Part shown: positions 11,446 to 25,900 of the stretch, piece by piece
Position numbering within the stretch: the first letter of the stretch is position 1
Layout of the letters: each line of letters starts with the position of its first letter
Assembly (NCBI RefSeq): GCF_001039355.2
Contig: NW_019773781.1
Span: 247,615 to 311,614, forward strand
Length of the DNA stretch: 64,000 nt
Reading direction: 5' to 3'
Origin: Lingula anatina
Lineage: Eukaryota > Brachiopoda > Lingulata > Lingulida > Lingulidae
Position numbers and translations under genes: made by a program
Notes under the pieces: model-generated
Seen by the model: the letters and a program-made list of their open reading frames with translations, nothing else
Databases searched by the model: none
What the model was told of the DNA's origin: nothing

Positions 11446-11460
11446 TCCCTATTCCCATAA

Positions 11461-11672
11461 ACGTTTTAATTTTCTGTGCTTTTTTCGTTAATTACAGAAG
11501 TTCTGACTACAATCATTGCTGTCAATCATTCCAACTTATCTTCGCCATATCCGTTTCACAATCATTCTTAAATCTAAAATTCACGACAGTCATACGTTTT
11601 CTTTCATTTATACTTTTATCATTTGCTGTACTAGTGTTGCAAATGAGACTCCATGTAATTGTGTTTGATTTA
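11461..11672. repeat. Duplicated block a, copy 2
   Basis: Homologous to 4022-4236 in the same orientation. It begins directly after the 11036-11445 repeat, so the boundary may reflect insertion of that repeat. Confidence 0.75.
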
Positions 11673-12419
11673 CTGATTAAAATATAAAATCCAACTGCTT
11701 CTTTACAATAATTCAGTACCATGAAAGAATTGAATTAACATTAAAATAAATCAGTAAGTTTCCTTAAAATAGTTCACTTACAAATGTTTTTATCAATCAG
11801 TTTCTTTAAACAGTTTAGTGTTTTTACATTAAAATTCCGAGGGACCAAAGGATAAAAGTTTTTGCAGATCTAACAGTTCTAACCTTTGGGGCAAAGAAGT
11901 TCTGAGAGTGTCTCAATGCGAATGTTCTTTAACTTTCGGTAATAAACGGTTCAGTCTATGCTCCTCCATACACATGCCTGCAAACATTTCAAGGCATAAG
12001 TTACTGCGCCTGGTTTGCAAGGGAACACATTTATTTTGTACGAGATATAAGGATACAGTATCTTAAAGACTCTTTTCTGGGCGGATTCAGTTTTTTCAGC
12101 CTGGCAATTGGTCAGTCCAGGATGCTACACTTGCACAACATATTCTAAAGTAGATCTTACAACAGATATGTAGACTTTAAGTTCGTCATGAACCCAATAT
12201 TTTTAATATTCTTACAAAATTTAACAGATATGTTCAACAGATAACAAAAAACTAGAAATATCCTGTAGATGCGCTCAACAGTTACTTTGAAGATGAAAGT
12301 AATATACACTCTGGGAAAAGTTACCATACCACAAAGTAAGCAGAAACTATTAATTTTGTGAATACATAATGTAAATCAATTAGGAATGCAAACCCTATTG
12401 GTCATTTTCAAAAAAATAT
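11673..12419. other. Unassigned spacer between duplicated blocks
   Basis: AT-rich sequence without detectable counterpart in the 4.2-5.2 kb interval. No exon, RNA gene or transposon end recognised. Confidence 0.35.
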
Positions 12420-12812
12420 CTTGTGATATTTATTTCAGAATAGGTAATAATATAGCAAATAATTATTTCTAGAAAAATAAGATCCATTCTTTCAAAAAGA
12501 TTATATTAAACGGAAAAAAGATTATATAACAGCCATGTGAACAAACTAAGATCGTTAACTTGAAAGCAAAATACAAAAAAATATATCAAACATGAAAAAG
12601 TTTTTTTTCTGAACAAATAAGCCTTAAGGGCTACCATTATTTTCATTTTACTTCTATAATTAAAAAAAAAGACATATCAAATTTACTTGCACTGAAATAA
12701 TTTGTGAATTTGCTATGCGCTACTGCATGTATTGTATATAGTACACGAGACAATTATTATAATTATGTACCCATTCCCATTCGAAATTTTCATGTACTAA
12801 TTCTCGATACAT
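12420..12812. repeat. Duplicated block b, copy 2
   Basis: Homologous to 5238-5640, keeping AAGCCTTAAGGGCTACC and the TACTAATTCTCG end. The match stops about 530 bp left of the large transposon. The DNA that follows in copy 1 (from 5640) reappears at 32936-33095, beyond the transposon. Confidence 0.7.
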
Positions 12813-13337
12813 ACCTAGGGATGTTATATGACCGTGGCGATATGATGATCACTGAAGCCTGTCCATTTAGCCAAGCTTCAGTGAAGATCGAGGGCAACCT
12901 CGAGCCGCTACCCAAAAATGTCTCGCTTAACTCGACATTTCTGCCTAGCGTCTCTCGGAAAACTCGGATTTAACCTCGATGTAGTCTAGAATTTCACGAC
13001 TACATCTTGGTTAAATCAGTCGAGGTCTCTTAAATACTGAAAGCCAAAAGACAGTGTGACCATGTGACCTTCTTGGCATCAAGAGAATAGTGACGTTGCT
13101 TGCGTTATATACCTACCAGCAGACAAATTTAAAATCTCTCACACTTTTTAAAAAATTAGCATAAACTTTTCACGTTTAACAATTATTATCTATCATTTTA
13201 TTACACTAAGTCAAATCATATGGGTATGATTTGAAAACGGGAATTAGTTTACATTTAAGCCACACGTGCATACAAATTATTTGTAAATCTATAACTTTTT
13301 AACGAGGGTTGTGTTATTTACCTTTTGTTTTTAAGCT
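12813..13337. other. Left flank of the large transposon
   Basis: Contains a partial palindrome (ACTGAAGCCTGTCC with its partner AGCTTCAGTG, and a repeated CTCGA motif) at 12830-13030. No coding feature. It ends with GTTCAT at 13338-13343, the left target duplication of the transposon. Confidence 0.4.
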
Positions 13338-13343
13338 GTTCAT

Positions 13344-13491
13344 TATGGTGGCCCCTATTGGATATTGCGACTTTTCGACTTTTAGAGTTTTCGACTTTTA
13401 GAGTTTTAGAGTTTTCGACTTTTAGAGTTTGCGACTTTTAGAGTTTTAGAGTTTTAGAGTTTGCGACTTTTAGAGTTTTCGAGTTTTTTAC
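13344..13491 (+). repeat. Left terminal inverted repeat with minisatellite tail
   Basis: The first 47 bp match the right end perfectly. They run straight into a short-unit array built from CGACTTTTAGAGTTTT and TTTTAGAG units, in a different number and order from the right end. Such end arrays may be transposase binding sites or simply unstable repeats; this is inference. Confidence 0.9.
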
Positions 13492-13616
13492 TGAGCGTCG
13501 ATTTCGCGCAGCAAGCGACTTTTCTTCTCTGAGCGTCGATTATGCGCAGCAACCGGTAACGCGTCATCTATCATCTGCGCGGCAACCGGGAACGCGTCAT
13601 CTATCATCTGCAAGGT
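13492..13616 (+). promoter_or_regulatory. Subterminal direct repeats upstream of the HECT gene
   Basis: Two pairs of direct repeats lie between the left terminal repeat and the HECT start codon. TGAGCGTCGATT...GCGCAGCAA occurs twice (about 13491 and 13528), and ACGCGTCATCTATCATCTGC occurs twice 32 bp apart (about 13560 and 13592). They are GC-richer than their surroundings. Their position suits a promoter or transposase-binding region. No TATA box is evident. Confidence 0.5.
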
Positions 13617-13628
13617 GCATAGGCAAAC

Positions 13629-14543
13629 ATGGTAAGTGGCAAGATTTCCGATTCATTCTCCTATTGATATGGTATCCTATAATTATTTGAGTGCAGACGC
13701 AATAAGATTTGTTTAAAAAGCCGGCTCATATATAAAAAGCTTTAATTGAAATGAAGGTGTAATGTTCGAATGTTGGCAGTGCATGTATTTGATAGCTTCC
13801 TTGATGCGCTTGTTAACGAACTATCATGTTTCCGTTTTTTTTTCTTTATGGGCATTTCAGTTAAAATAATTGTAGAACTTTACAGAACTGCTAAATTGAT
13901 AAAGTTATGTTATCGATTTCGTTTTACTTACGTACGACATGAGTTTTTTTCTCACAATTTATCAAAGTTTAACATTCTTTTGTATTTTTATTATATCGTA
14001 TTGTCCGTCTTCAAATTCAAACATTACTGTTCTTAATTCACGAAAAGGTTTATTGGTAAATGATAACGTTAGCCCACTTTGCTTATCATTATAGGCAGCT
14101 GAAGAAACAGAGATAGAATCACTGCTGAAGGAAAATCATTTATTAAATAGTGAAAACATTATAAATGCTTTCAAACGGGAACAGGTAATTTTCTACATTT
14201 CTTTTCTTTTGTATTGGATGAATTTCTATTTTTCATGTAAAAAAGTTCATTAAGAGCATCAGTGTTCTTAGTACTAAACAAAGGAAATACCTTAAATTAG
14301 TAGACCACCAAACTGCATCCAGCTATCAACACATGGTGAAAAGTCATTAGTTACTGCCAATCTACCAATTAGTTACTGTCTTTGAAGACATGGGAGGATG
14401 CATTTAATATAAACACTTGACCCTGGGGTTGTAATGTGCTGATTTTGCTATCATTTGAACCATCTTTTCATGTCAAGCCGAATTGCTGTTAAGTGAATAT
14501 TAATACAGAAAAAGTATGCATGTACAAATTTTTTTTTTTCGTT

Positions 14544-14574
<31 letters not shown>

Positions 14575-17500
14575 GGGGCGCATATGTAGTAATGATGCAA
14601 AATCCTGGTAATATTTAACGCAACCTCCGATAAGTAACTTACCATGGCCCATAGAAGGCTACGCGTGCGTCTTTTAGATGCCCCTTTACATGCGAAAACG
14701 ACAAGGCCTATGCCGACTTCGTCTTTTTCCTGCAGAGTTTTGAGAGCCGAAAATGACATGGCTGTCTCTTTGGCCACTTACTGAACTCCATAGATTCGAG
14801 TTTGACACGATCTATGTCGCATTCGTCTCTCAAATGACACTGTTATAAAACATGAAATAGGCATGACGTGTGATTTTTTCAGCTGAATAAAAAGGCCCTT
14901 TAAAACGAAGTTGACGTGACCTTGAGAGTCATGTCGCTTTCAACTCTTACAAACCTCCAACAAAATCTTTCTCAACACAGACGCGCGAGACATGTACTAT
15001 TGGACATGGGTCAGTTGAAACCCTATTAACCTAAATGGCTCATGTTATTTTCAGCCATCTCTTATATGTCTAATCCATGGGCGTAACCAGGCATACGCAC
15101 GGATGCACTGTGCGTACAATTTTTGGGGCCAACCATGATATTTTTCTCTACAAATTTAGTGTATTTTTCAAGGAATAAATCGAAAATCCCCGTCGGTTGT
15201 AAGTTAACGTCACTTGAATAAACAAATCCTCTGTATAACATATATTCACCATTGTTCACATTACTGAGGTAAACAATACTAGTTACCATCAGAAGTCCTA
15301 TCTTAATCGTCAATCTAGCTGGATCTCCCTTTACCTCTTAATTAGGGGGTTAAGTGCCTTTCGGCTCTTTGGTAGCCTTTATCTTGAAAGTATCGAACGT
15401 ACTTTCGCTGGTGATGTTTATCTCAGGTACAAATCTACCTGTGCATTATTCTCAAAGAGCAGTTCCAGCAGACCTGGGGGCACTAGATAAAATCTGAACG
15501 TCGGGCTAAACAAGGAGCCAGAGAAACAAAGGAAGAAACGAAATTTTCCTGCAAAGCTTCAAAGAATTTTTACACGGACTTGATCCAGAATAACCCACCA
15601 AAGTAACAGGGTGGCATGGGCAATTTTTACAATCACAAACAAATAATTAAACTTTGTCTTGGCTTGTCGGATCGGCCGTGGACGTTGTAAGGAATTTTCT
15701 TAGAGTAATTTGACGTACCCAGCTTTTATGATCCGTCACAGTTTAATGGTACTATTTTAATCTGAAGTGCACGCTGTTATTCAGTCACGACGAAACTGCT
15801 TTATTTCAAATCCTCCCTCCCCACTGAAATTTATTATTTTTTAAAATATTTTTTCATTTCATTTTACCCTGCCTCCCCCCCCCCCCCCATTTTGGACAGC
15901 CTGTTCCCCAATCCTGGAAAAAGCTTTGCTTCCGGCTGAAATAATGTAATGGAACTTAATTAAATCACCGGAATGTATTTTACTTTAGCTGATGATTCTA
16001 TTACTGATGAAAACTGAGCTATGGTATTTGGCACATTTAATTTTATCTGCCCTTTATCTGTTTGCGTAAGTGTACATTTAGCCGTACCTGGGACTTTTGA
16101 AAATCTGTGCGTACAATTCTAAAAGGTCTGGTTACGCCCCTGGTCTCCCATAGCTCCGTCGAGCGGTCACCTTCGAGTCTTCTTCAGTCTGACCTCCAAT
16201 ATTATTTCTAGACATCTTTTATACGTCTCCCATAGCTCCGTCGAGCGGTCACCTTCGAGTCTTCTTCAGTCTGACCTCCAATATTATTTCTAGACATCTT
16301 TTATACGTATTTCTTATCTATAGGTGGATTCTGTGCTGCAGTATTTGGCGGTTCATATTAATTTTAATTNTAATCCAATTAATTTGGAACAGAAGTGCTG
16401 TCCCAAAATCATTTGAATCCCATCATAAATTAGTGTTATCTAGATAATAGTGTGGCTAATTGCAGCAATGCTTGTAATTATTATATAGCCTCACAATTTT
16501 ATTTTCAAGGATTCAAATAAAAAGGGTTTTAAGACGGCCCTTCTGTTTCAATTTTTTGGCTGAAAGTAACTGTTTCGTGTAATTTGTTCCAAGGATTATT
16601 TTCAGAGTTATTACACATTTATAAGAACAATATAATTTCATAATTTATCCAACCAATCAATTAGGTGTATGTATAAAACAGTGATTACGTTTCCATTTCA
16701 GATAACAGCAGTGGAACAATGCAGAGGATTCATGCATCAAGAGGCAGCTTTGCTGAAGCTGGAACTTAAAACTTTGGGACAGCAAGATGCTTTTAGAAAG
16801 CTAGTGAATGAACATTCAGGTACATTCTTGTGGTAATTATCTCGTGTAAATTGAGTAATGTTGCTCTAGTATCTGAAAAGAAATATCTTAGACCCATGTA
16901 TTTTTAGTATCCCTTACTTCTTTTGTTGTCCAGAAAATTGTTAAAATTCTGTTAATACGCTCGTCAATCCTAGAACGAAGTAAATTTCAGAGTTGCCATG
17001 GGTCCTGTTTTACGTAAAGGGTTGTGAGTGTGAATAACCGATACTTATTAAAACTCCGAAGTTCCAAATAAGCTTACCGGAAAGATAATCACATTTTTAT
17101 TCTAAAGTTTGTCCTCACGGTATGCGCGTTTTTCGCATGTACGATTATTAATTTTTCCAATCAACTTCTACACCGACGTACCGACGGGAAGTTTCTGACA
17201 AGCATATGGTTTTTTACGTTTTGACATTTAAGACGAGTCCGATGACAATGCCTTTAATATAGCGAGTCGCTCAGTCAGGCCAGTGCATTTCTCTTTACTG
17301 AACTGTCCTTCTCGAGAAAGAAAGTAACACATCGACACATGCACAAGTAAATCTCGTCCTGAAAGTGTGTTTTTGGGTTTTGCCTTGGCTTAAAGTAAAA
17401 AAAAAAAAAAATAATAATGAAACGTGTACAAAAATGTAGAACATGCAATGATCAGTTATACAGGAAAGGTCATTAACATAGGAACTGCCCTGAAAACGGG

Positions 17501-19895
17501 CCGCTCAAACTTGGGCAAGAGCGGCCACGTGTACACGCACGGACGTCTTAGAACACCTAACTACTAGTGCCGGGTACACAAATATAGCACTTCCTTCGGG
17601 CCGTAGACTGAGTTACCGATACATGAAAAAGAAAAATGTTAATAATTGTTATCTAACTTTTTACTAAATTGCAATGGGCATTTCATGTAATAATGCGCCT
17701 TAAGTGGCACAGTATCCTTCAAAATGAGGGACAACGTCGTTTTCATCGCGCGGCGCAACGGCGCAGCCAAGATGCAACTAACATCAAACCTAATTATATT
17801 TCGTATTCACTTTAGGCTCAGACCCTTATTAAAAAAGTCGGTGGTTGGGGATGGGGGTGGGGTTGAGATTGACTTGTCAATCTAGCAATGATTCAGTTAG
17901 TGATTCTGAATGACTTATATTTATAACATGATAAGCTTTAATAAACATTGTTAGTTAAAATTTTGTTCTGCCCCAAATGCAGGGAATCGAGTAGTTAATT
18001 ATCTAAATACATGGCATAAAAAGTGTGACAAAAACACTCCACACGTGTGTATTTAAAAGAAAATTTACATTTACAAATTCAATGGTTTTACATAAAACTT
18101 TTCAATGTAACATGTGTGAGTCTTCAATGTAGGTAATATATAATAAGACATGGTTAAAGTGCATATTATGAATGCTACAGAATTTATCCATTCATTCTTA
18201 TATAAGAAAATTAGAAAAGAAAGTCTCAAGATATAATCAAAAAAATTCCGACAATATGAATTTTAACATACACGTATTCTAGTGAGATACAGCCGTGTCG
18301 AAAGTAGAGGGGGGTGTCTGGGGGGTCCAGCCTTCATTTCCTGAGAACTGAGTTTTGGCTAGCTGAAGCATATAGCTCTATACCGTACCACATGGCACCT
18401 GCGTTTGCCCTCCAAAGCTGCTCAAACGCCTCGCACCCCACGACAAGGGGTCGAGGATCGGCTTCACACCCGAGGCCGTCATTCCTAAAAAGGTCGGAAG
18501 AATCCTGGATCCGCCCCTGTACAGTGTATTATACTTTGTAAGAACCAAAGTAGCCTATACCAATCATGAAAGATACATTAAAACAGTTGTACGACAAATA
18601 CCCCATGCAATATGATGAGAAGGCGTAAAAGCCATTTATTATTAGGCCTAATGTAAATTTTCATAGAAATTTAAGAAATATTTCATTTTAAGATGAAAAA
18701 AACTTTATTTAACATTTCTCAAGGACCCCCCTGCCCCCCTTCCGTCCTTTTCAAACTCTACCTCCTCCCACACACACACTGATTTTCTCCCACTGATTGG
18801 TTTGGAGGGGGGGGGGGAGGGAGTGGCAGTGTAATTTTGAGGTAGGTTAAACTTGGAAAGGGCAGGTCCAAGCAGACAAGTGACCTGAAACATGAGCGTC
18901 GAGCCCAGCAGCGGCCTAATAATCGCTAATCAATACAGGTGTATGACAAATGCATTTCTTTCTGTGCTGCTAATATCATTGCTGAATTATGACCAAGGAT
19001 TGAAAAATACTTGTCAAACCAATGTTTTTTTTTTTTTACTTTTTTTCACAAAATTTAGAATTGCCCACCTTTTCTATTATTCCGCACATGTGTAAACATT
19101 TATTCTGATTTAATGCCGTACAATTATTACGCTCAGTACAATAATTAATTTTCAAACATAATTCGAAAAGGAAAATTATTTGGAACTTTAGAGTAATTGA
19201 TTTCTCTATTTTTTCTATACAAACTTCATTCATTTTATTCCATATTGTTCCTTGAATGTTTGAATGTATATTTGCACATTAGCGTTATTCTAATTTTGTT
19301 GGTATATGTAGCGGGATCACTGGACATTATCTCGGTCATGGACAACTTGAAAAGACGGAGAGTGGAAAAAAAACAACAAGTGAGTAAAATATCATGTGAA
19401 AGCCTCCTAAGCACGCATTTGATTAAGTTATGATTTCTTTATTAAAATGCTTTCATCTTTAGAAATTATCTTTTTTGAAATGTTGAAACACAGCCTACAA
19501 TTTAAATTTTCTTCAGTTTTACATTTAAATATTCTTCGTAAGTATTCCGTATGTTGTGCAAAATTTTGTCTTCAAACGTATCAAAGTGATTCATAAAAAT
19601 TTGAAAATTGGCTTGATGGGAGCATTTTTTTTAAAACGTGCTTTTTAGCCGTCACCTGCATCTGTCGTCTCTGGTGCTCTTGCCGTTCCGTCGTGTACTT
19701 TCATAAATAACACGTTCAACAGAAAACCATTTGACTGTTGTCTTCAAACTTACGGAAGTGATGAACATTCATAACAGAGTGCGAAAATGAGCTTCATTGC
19801 ACCATTTTTCCAAAAGTTATGTATGCTGTATTTTCACGTTACATTTAGCTTATATGCAATAAGGACAGACGTTGATCCATTTATTCCCTTTTTTA

Positions 19896-19977
<82 letters not shown>

Positions 19978-22900
19978 ACACATTTTAAGGAAAACCAAAT
20001 TGGATTTTACATTTGATTAAATTTGTTAATGTAGATTTTAGCATAAAATGGATGTCATTATAACATCTTAGTTTCAATGGAAATCTCAACATCCAGTATG
20101 TTCCAGGAAGATATCTCAGGGGTTAAACCATCTTAAGATGTATGTTTACTTTTAGAAAATGCTGTGGATGTAAAAAAAAAAAAAAAAGGAACATTCTGGG
20201 TATTTTCTAACTCATGGAGTGTCCCTTTACTCTGTTAACTATTTGAGTTGATTTTTGTGTTAAGCATAATGTAAAATTACAGCAAAATCGATAAAATAAC
20301 ATATTATGTGAATCATTATTAGCTTTAATGTCTGGACATTTTACAACTTCACTTTGTTTAATTTTCAAACCTTTATCATTTTAAGAGAAGTAAAGAGAAG
20401 AAAGAAGAAAGAAAACAAATGTGCAGCAAATTAACCACCAGAATTTTCCTTGGCTGGAAACACAAAGACAATGAAGAGGATCCATATGTCCAAGTGAGAC
20501 TTAAGGAGGGAGGTGGCACCAGAACACCGGATGTTGCCAAAAGTGCTACTTATGATGATGTTTTAGACGTAAGTTTTGCTTGCTTATTAACCTATGTGTC
20601 AAGTTTTGCTTCAAATGTAAAAGGGACAGTTTTTCCTGAACTCCGAGATTATATCGTATTTACTTAACTGACTTTTGTTCATTTTGATCTGATGGTAAAA
20701 TATTTTTTAGGTATATTCCAACATTGCTAATACAATTAAATAATAATTATATATAAATTGTTTAAAATATTTTCAAATCCAATATTGCAGGTTATGAAGA
20801 ATTTATTTTTACCAGGGGGAATATCACCCAAAGGTGCAGTAGGGGACATGGAATGTAAAATCTCATCCTTTCAAGAGGATATTATAAAAAAGGAGGAATT
20901 TGTTAATGTTGGGTGTCACATGGAGAAGTCAGCAGTGAGACCTATGAGATTATATCTGTTGACTAATAGAAGGTGAATTAAAGTACTTGCTAATCTAATA
21001 ACTGAATACTTGACATACATCAAAACTAATTAACTAAATTAAGTAACTAAAATAATTTCAAGCTTAACTCTGACAAAATTTAAACCTTTGTCACAGGAAG
21101 ACTGATCTTATTTTACATGAAGACTGTTCAAGTTGAAGTCCTAATGAAAGGCTTCCTACTTTTAAGACAAAATATCATATTCAAGTCAAACACTTGAAAG
21201 TTACATAAACTCTCTTGCAATACATTTTTCTTCCACCTCTTTACAAAAGTATGTGTCTATTTTCAGGAATGCTCTACAAAATGCTGGACAAGTGGTGGCG
21301 GTATACATTGCTTTCCTTTTTACCTGTTTTAATTGGAAAATATATTGCCATAACATTGTTTATATATTGAACTTCCAATCATTGTTAACAGTAAGCACTG
21401 GCAAGGAAAAAAACATAATAAAAAAACATAATAGATACAATAAGGAATAAAGAGTTCAATAAGGATAATTAAAGTTTCAAGTTTAATAATTACAGGAAAA
21501 TCAAGAATATGATGAAGATGGAAGCTTGCCTGACACAGGAGTGGTTCATGCTGAACAGGTATGTCAACAACAGGTAATATTTGATGTTCACTAGAGGTGT
21601 AATTAAAGTGATGCACAGACCTTTTTACATATTGAACAAAACAGATGTTAAGGTAAAAAACTTTAAGAAAAGGTTATCATATATGTAAGCTATCACTTGT
21701 TTGACCACTGTAATTTTAGTTTCAAGTACACCTGTCACCAGAGATGTGCATGTACGTTGGAATTTTAGTGCAATAGGGGGTTGAGCTGTACCTGGGGTTG
21801 CCAATTCTTAATTCTTTCGCATTGTAATAACTGATAATGCCTCCTAAACCATTACAGTGAAGAAGATGAAACTTTGAGAATTGGTAGATCTGTAATCAGG
21901 GAAGATGATCACTTTGGAATATTAATTAAGGCACCTGGGAGGCGTGCTGTCCCTCGGGGAGGGGTTAATATTATTGGGAGAGGGAGAAGGAATTGATTCT
22001 TTTTTTTCCATTAAGCATTTTTCTCTTATACTTTTTATGCTGTTATTAAGAAAATTATTTACATATGAAACCCATAGTAATACATGGGAACCCTGAGGGT
22101 GATCATCTCTTTACATTGTGGGTACATTAAAGTGCAGCGATATGAGATGGCAATCTTTCGATTACCATCTAATATTCAAATGTAAGTTACGCAAAACTTT
22201 AAAATGGACAGGAATTTATTAATTGAACAAATGATACCTAATTTCATGATGCATGATGCACTGTCTGTACTTTTCATATTCGTAAAAGACAAGGGATCAA
22301 GATGAGCTGCCAGACATTACACCTGGGCCTGCCCACGAGGTCAGTAAGGTCATACTGATGGAAATAGTCTGACCCACCCACACAATGATTCTGAATCACT
22401 ACTAGGTTTAATTATAGTCTTTATATATATATAGTTAGCATTCGTGGAAAATAGCAGCTGGATTAGTATATCCCCAACTGAATTAATCTATTTAATCATG
22501 GTTGTGCTTGCTGTTCTCTTTCTATATAGCCTGTTATTATCCACTCAATTTTGTCATTGTTGATATAATTACAACTTTATGCATGTCAGACGTTTCCAAT
22601 TAGCATTAACGCATAACACCAAAATTAAAATAATTACCCATTTCCTTTTTTTAAGACACTGGCTCCTGAAGATTCAAATGACAGTTGGCATATAAGCTTC
22701 CTGGACCAGTTTGAGAGTGGTTCTTCACATGATGTAACTTCAGGTAACAGACGAAGAATGACTCCTTTTCTTTATATAATACTTTCTTGATAAGAAAATC
22801 CAAACTTATCAAAGTTAACCTTTTCTAGTGAAAATACCCTCTCGTTTCTGTTACTTGACAATTAAAATAAAAAGTCAGAATGCTCTAAAGAAACACTGTT

Positions 22901-25900
22901 GAACCTTAGTAGTTTATTTATTGTTCATGTTTTCAAAGTTCCAATTTTATATCCTTGATTTTTTTTTTTTTTTTTTGCATTTTCTTACTTCCTTCAGAAA
23001 CACTGATACCTGCTGGCACGCCAACAGTCACTCTGCGTAGAACGGTGAGAAACAAACCAAATATCTTTTAGCTCCTTAGCAAAATATCAGGCCTATCCCA
23101 TACTGTCTCACAAATTTACTGCTAATTTGCAGCCAATTTTCAAGAAATTATTGTCAATGTGCCACAAATTTGCAAGAACATGAATACTTTCTTGCAAAAA
23201 TGTTTACTTGTAACTCTTTTGCTGCAATATTGCTGCAAATTTTCATTTTGCTAAGGAGCAGTTTCAGAATTATCCTTGCAGTAAACAGAATACTAAATTT
23301 TGGTATAAAGGTCCAGAATTTTCCTTGCAGTAAACAGAATTCAAAATTTTGGTATAAAGGTGCAGGTCCAACTGTCAGTAATAAAAATAAGATGCTTTTT
23401 CATCAGCTTGCCCTTCAATCACTTCACATGCTGTTTTAGTATTTTTTTGTACTTGCAGAATGTTATCAGGGAAACATGCCAAATGTATGACATTTACTTT
23501 TTGTCTTACTCCTGCATACTGATATATGATAAACCATGTAATGTAGTAATAACTCTAAGACATGCATGTAGCTTTAAACTTCATTTTTTCAGACTGATAG
23601 TATTGAACTTTGTGATGTGCTTCACACGTTATCATCACAAGTGGAGCATGAAGGAATTGGCAACCCAGTAAATGTTGTAAGATATAATGTTCTGGATGGA
23701 CTGTTCAGAGCTCTTTTGCGTAAAAGATTCAACCCAAAGCGCAGAATGTTTGTGCAGTTCAGTCATGAAGATGGGGTCGATGGAAGTGGACCTTCCAGAG
23801 AACTTTTTAGGCTTGCTTTGCAAGAAATACAAAACTCTTGTATTTTTCATGGAAAAAGGAGCTCTAGGTTTATTGAAATGGACTACAAAGGTTTGTAAAT
23901 AATTAATATATTACACAAACATGTCTCTTTTTTCCAAAATAACTGATGTCTTCCTTGTTTATATTGTTTTTGCAAGATGCCTAAGATTACATTTCTCTTA
24001 GTTTAGTATTAGTAACTGAAATTTCGAAGAAATAGTCTGAACACAGAAATTGAAATGCTAAAACTATTTTTCACACATATATTTAAATAATAATGAATTT
24101 AAAATGGCTATTATATCCACCCTTTAAACCCAAACCTCTGATCTTCATGTTGACACAGTGTAAAACCTCCTAGCTTTCTAGTCAGAAGTTCAGAGGCATG
24201 CCACCAATTATACTAAAGGGTTAATACACACAAATTTAACTACTGTTTTATTCATGTACTTTACTCTTTTACAGCTCTAGAGGAAGACAGATACTTTTGC
24301 TCTGGTCTATTCATAGCCTATTTGTTGGTACACAATGGCCCTTTGCCACAGTTTTTACATCCTGTGCTATACAGCTTTTTGGCCACAGGGAAGGTGACAC
24401 ATTGCTCTGTAGAGGAAGTAGAGGATGAGGGCATAAAATCAAAAATCAAAGCTGTAAGTTGGCCTGTGCTCTACAAGTTTTTTCTTAGTCTTGCATAGAA
24501 GCATCAATTTGAAATTGGAATGTCAAATCAGTTTTTTTTTTCGATTTGACCTTATAATTTGCCACTCCTAAATGGTAAATTCATGGCTGCACTGTTGCTT
24601 TTTTTATGAAATCTTGAAAAAATTCCATAGTGGATCCTGCAGCAAGAAGCCTCTATCTTAGTCTTATAGCAGTCAAATAAATATTAAACAAAATTAATTG
24701 CAGATTGCTGATGCCACAACACAAGAAAACTACCAAGACGTAACAAATGACCCCATAGTAGACCTGGCAGGCTGCACTGCCTTAGGACTGTCGCTGAAGG
24801 ACAGGGATAATTTAGTTACAGATCTGGTTCACTTTTTTATTATTGGAAGGCATGGCCTTGCCATTAGTCAGTAAGTAAAGAACTTTGTGACCAAATCCAT
24901 TGCCTGCTGCAATCAAAGTTGAAATAACCAGTTTAAAAATTCAGTTGTGATAAAATGTGCCAACTAAAAACTGATGGGAAACATTTACATAACTAATAAT
25001 TGGTATCTGTTATGGATTTTATTTGTGGTTTCAAAATATTTGTCAAGTGATTGAAGTGTAACCCTGTTAGCATGGATTGATTCACACTTTTTGAGCAATG
25101 TTATACAAATGTACACCTAAACATCTTTTCATATTACGTGGCACATTATAAGGTTAGTTCTAATATTAAGCATTAGACATGAGTGGACAATAACCTGATA
25201 AAAAGCTTACTCAGAAAAATTGTTAATATTTGTTAACATTCACTGATCTTTTTATTGTGGAGTATGGCTAATAGTAAATATCTGCCAATTGGTTTTTAAC
25301 TTCAAGTTAACTTTATCTTCTAGTAAATTCTCCTTAATTCCAGTTTTCTAATTTACGCTTTTTGTATTAAGTCTGGTGATACAAAAACACTTACAGGCAG
25401 CCATAAACCAAGCACAAGACAACCGAAGTGATATCACTCTGCTAATTTTAATTATTTTCTCACTGACATAACACAAGTTACCAAAGAGAGATGAGATGAA
25501 ATCCCTTCTTTAGTCAACTTAAACTTTTCTAGGTTTGAGAAAGGTCTAAAGACACTAGGAGTTTTGGATGCAATCCGTCAGCATCCAAATGTTATGAGAA
25601 AGGCTTTCATTTATGAGCCCGAGGAGCTCACAGCATCAACTATTGAAAGTCTCTTTGTCATCACTTGGTCACCCGAAGGCACCAACAAGAGGAATGCAGA
25701 AGAGCAGACCCTGTCTTTTATGAGGGATTTGCTACTGGATTTGGAAGGTTGGTTTCAATAAATTAAAATTAAATGCATTTCGAGATAGTGGGGGGAAATA
25801 TGGGGTATCTGGAACAAGAGTATTAAGTTTTGGTTGATGAGAAGGATAACTAGCAGAACTGACTCAATGTATATTTTTGTAGGCCCTGTTTTAAACATGT

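Noticed and set aside
14451-14777. 108-codon minus-strand frame taken as a protein
   Set aside because: It is the broken GNAT exon read through a frameshift into a poly-T tract; the start codon is not ATG and the tail is homopolymer.
19787-19975. Frame ending in a long Tyr-Ile repeat
   Set aside because: Translation of a TA microsatellite; same for the frame at 36612-36893.
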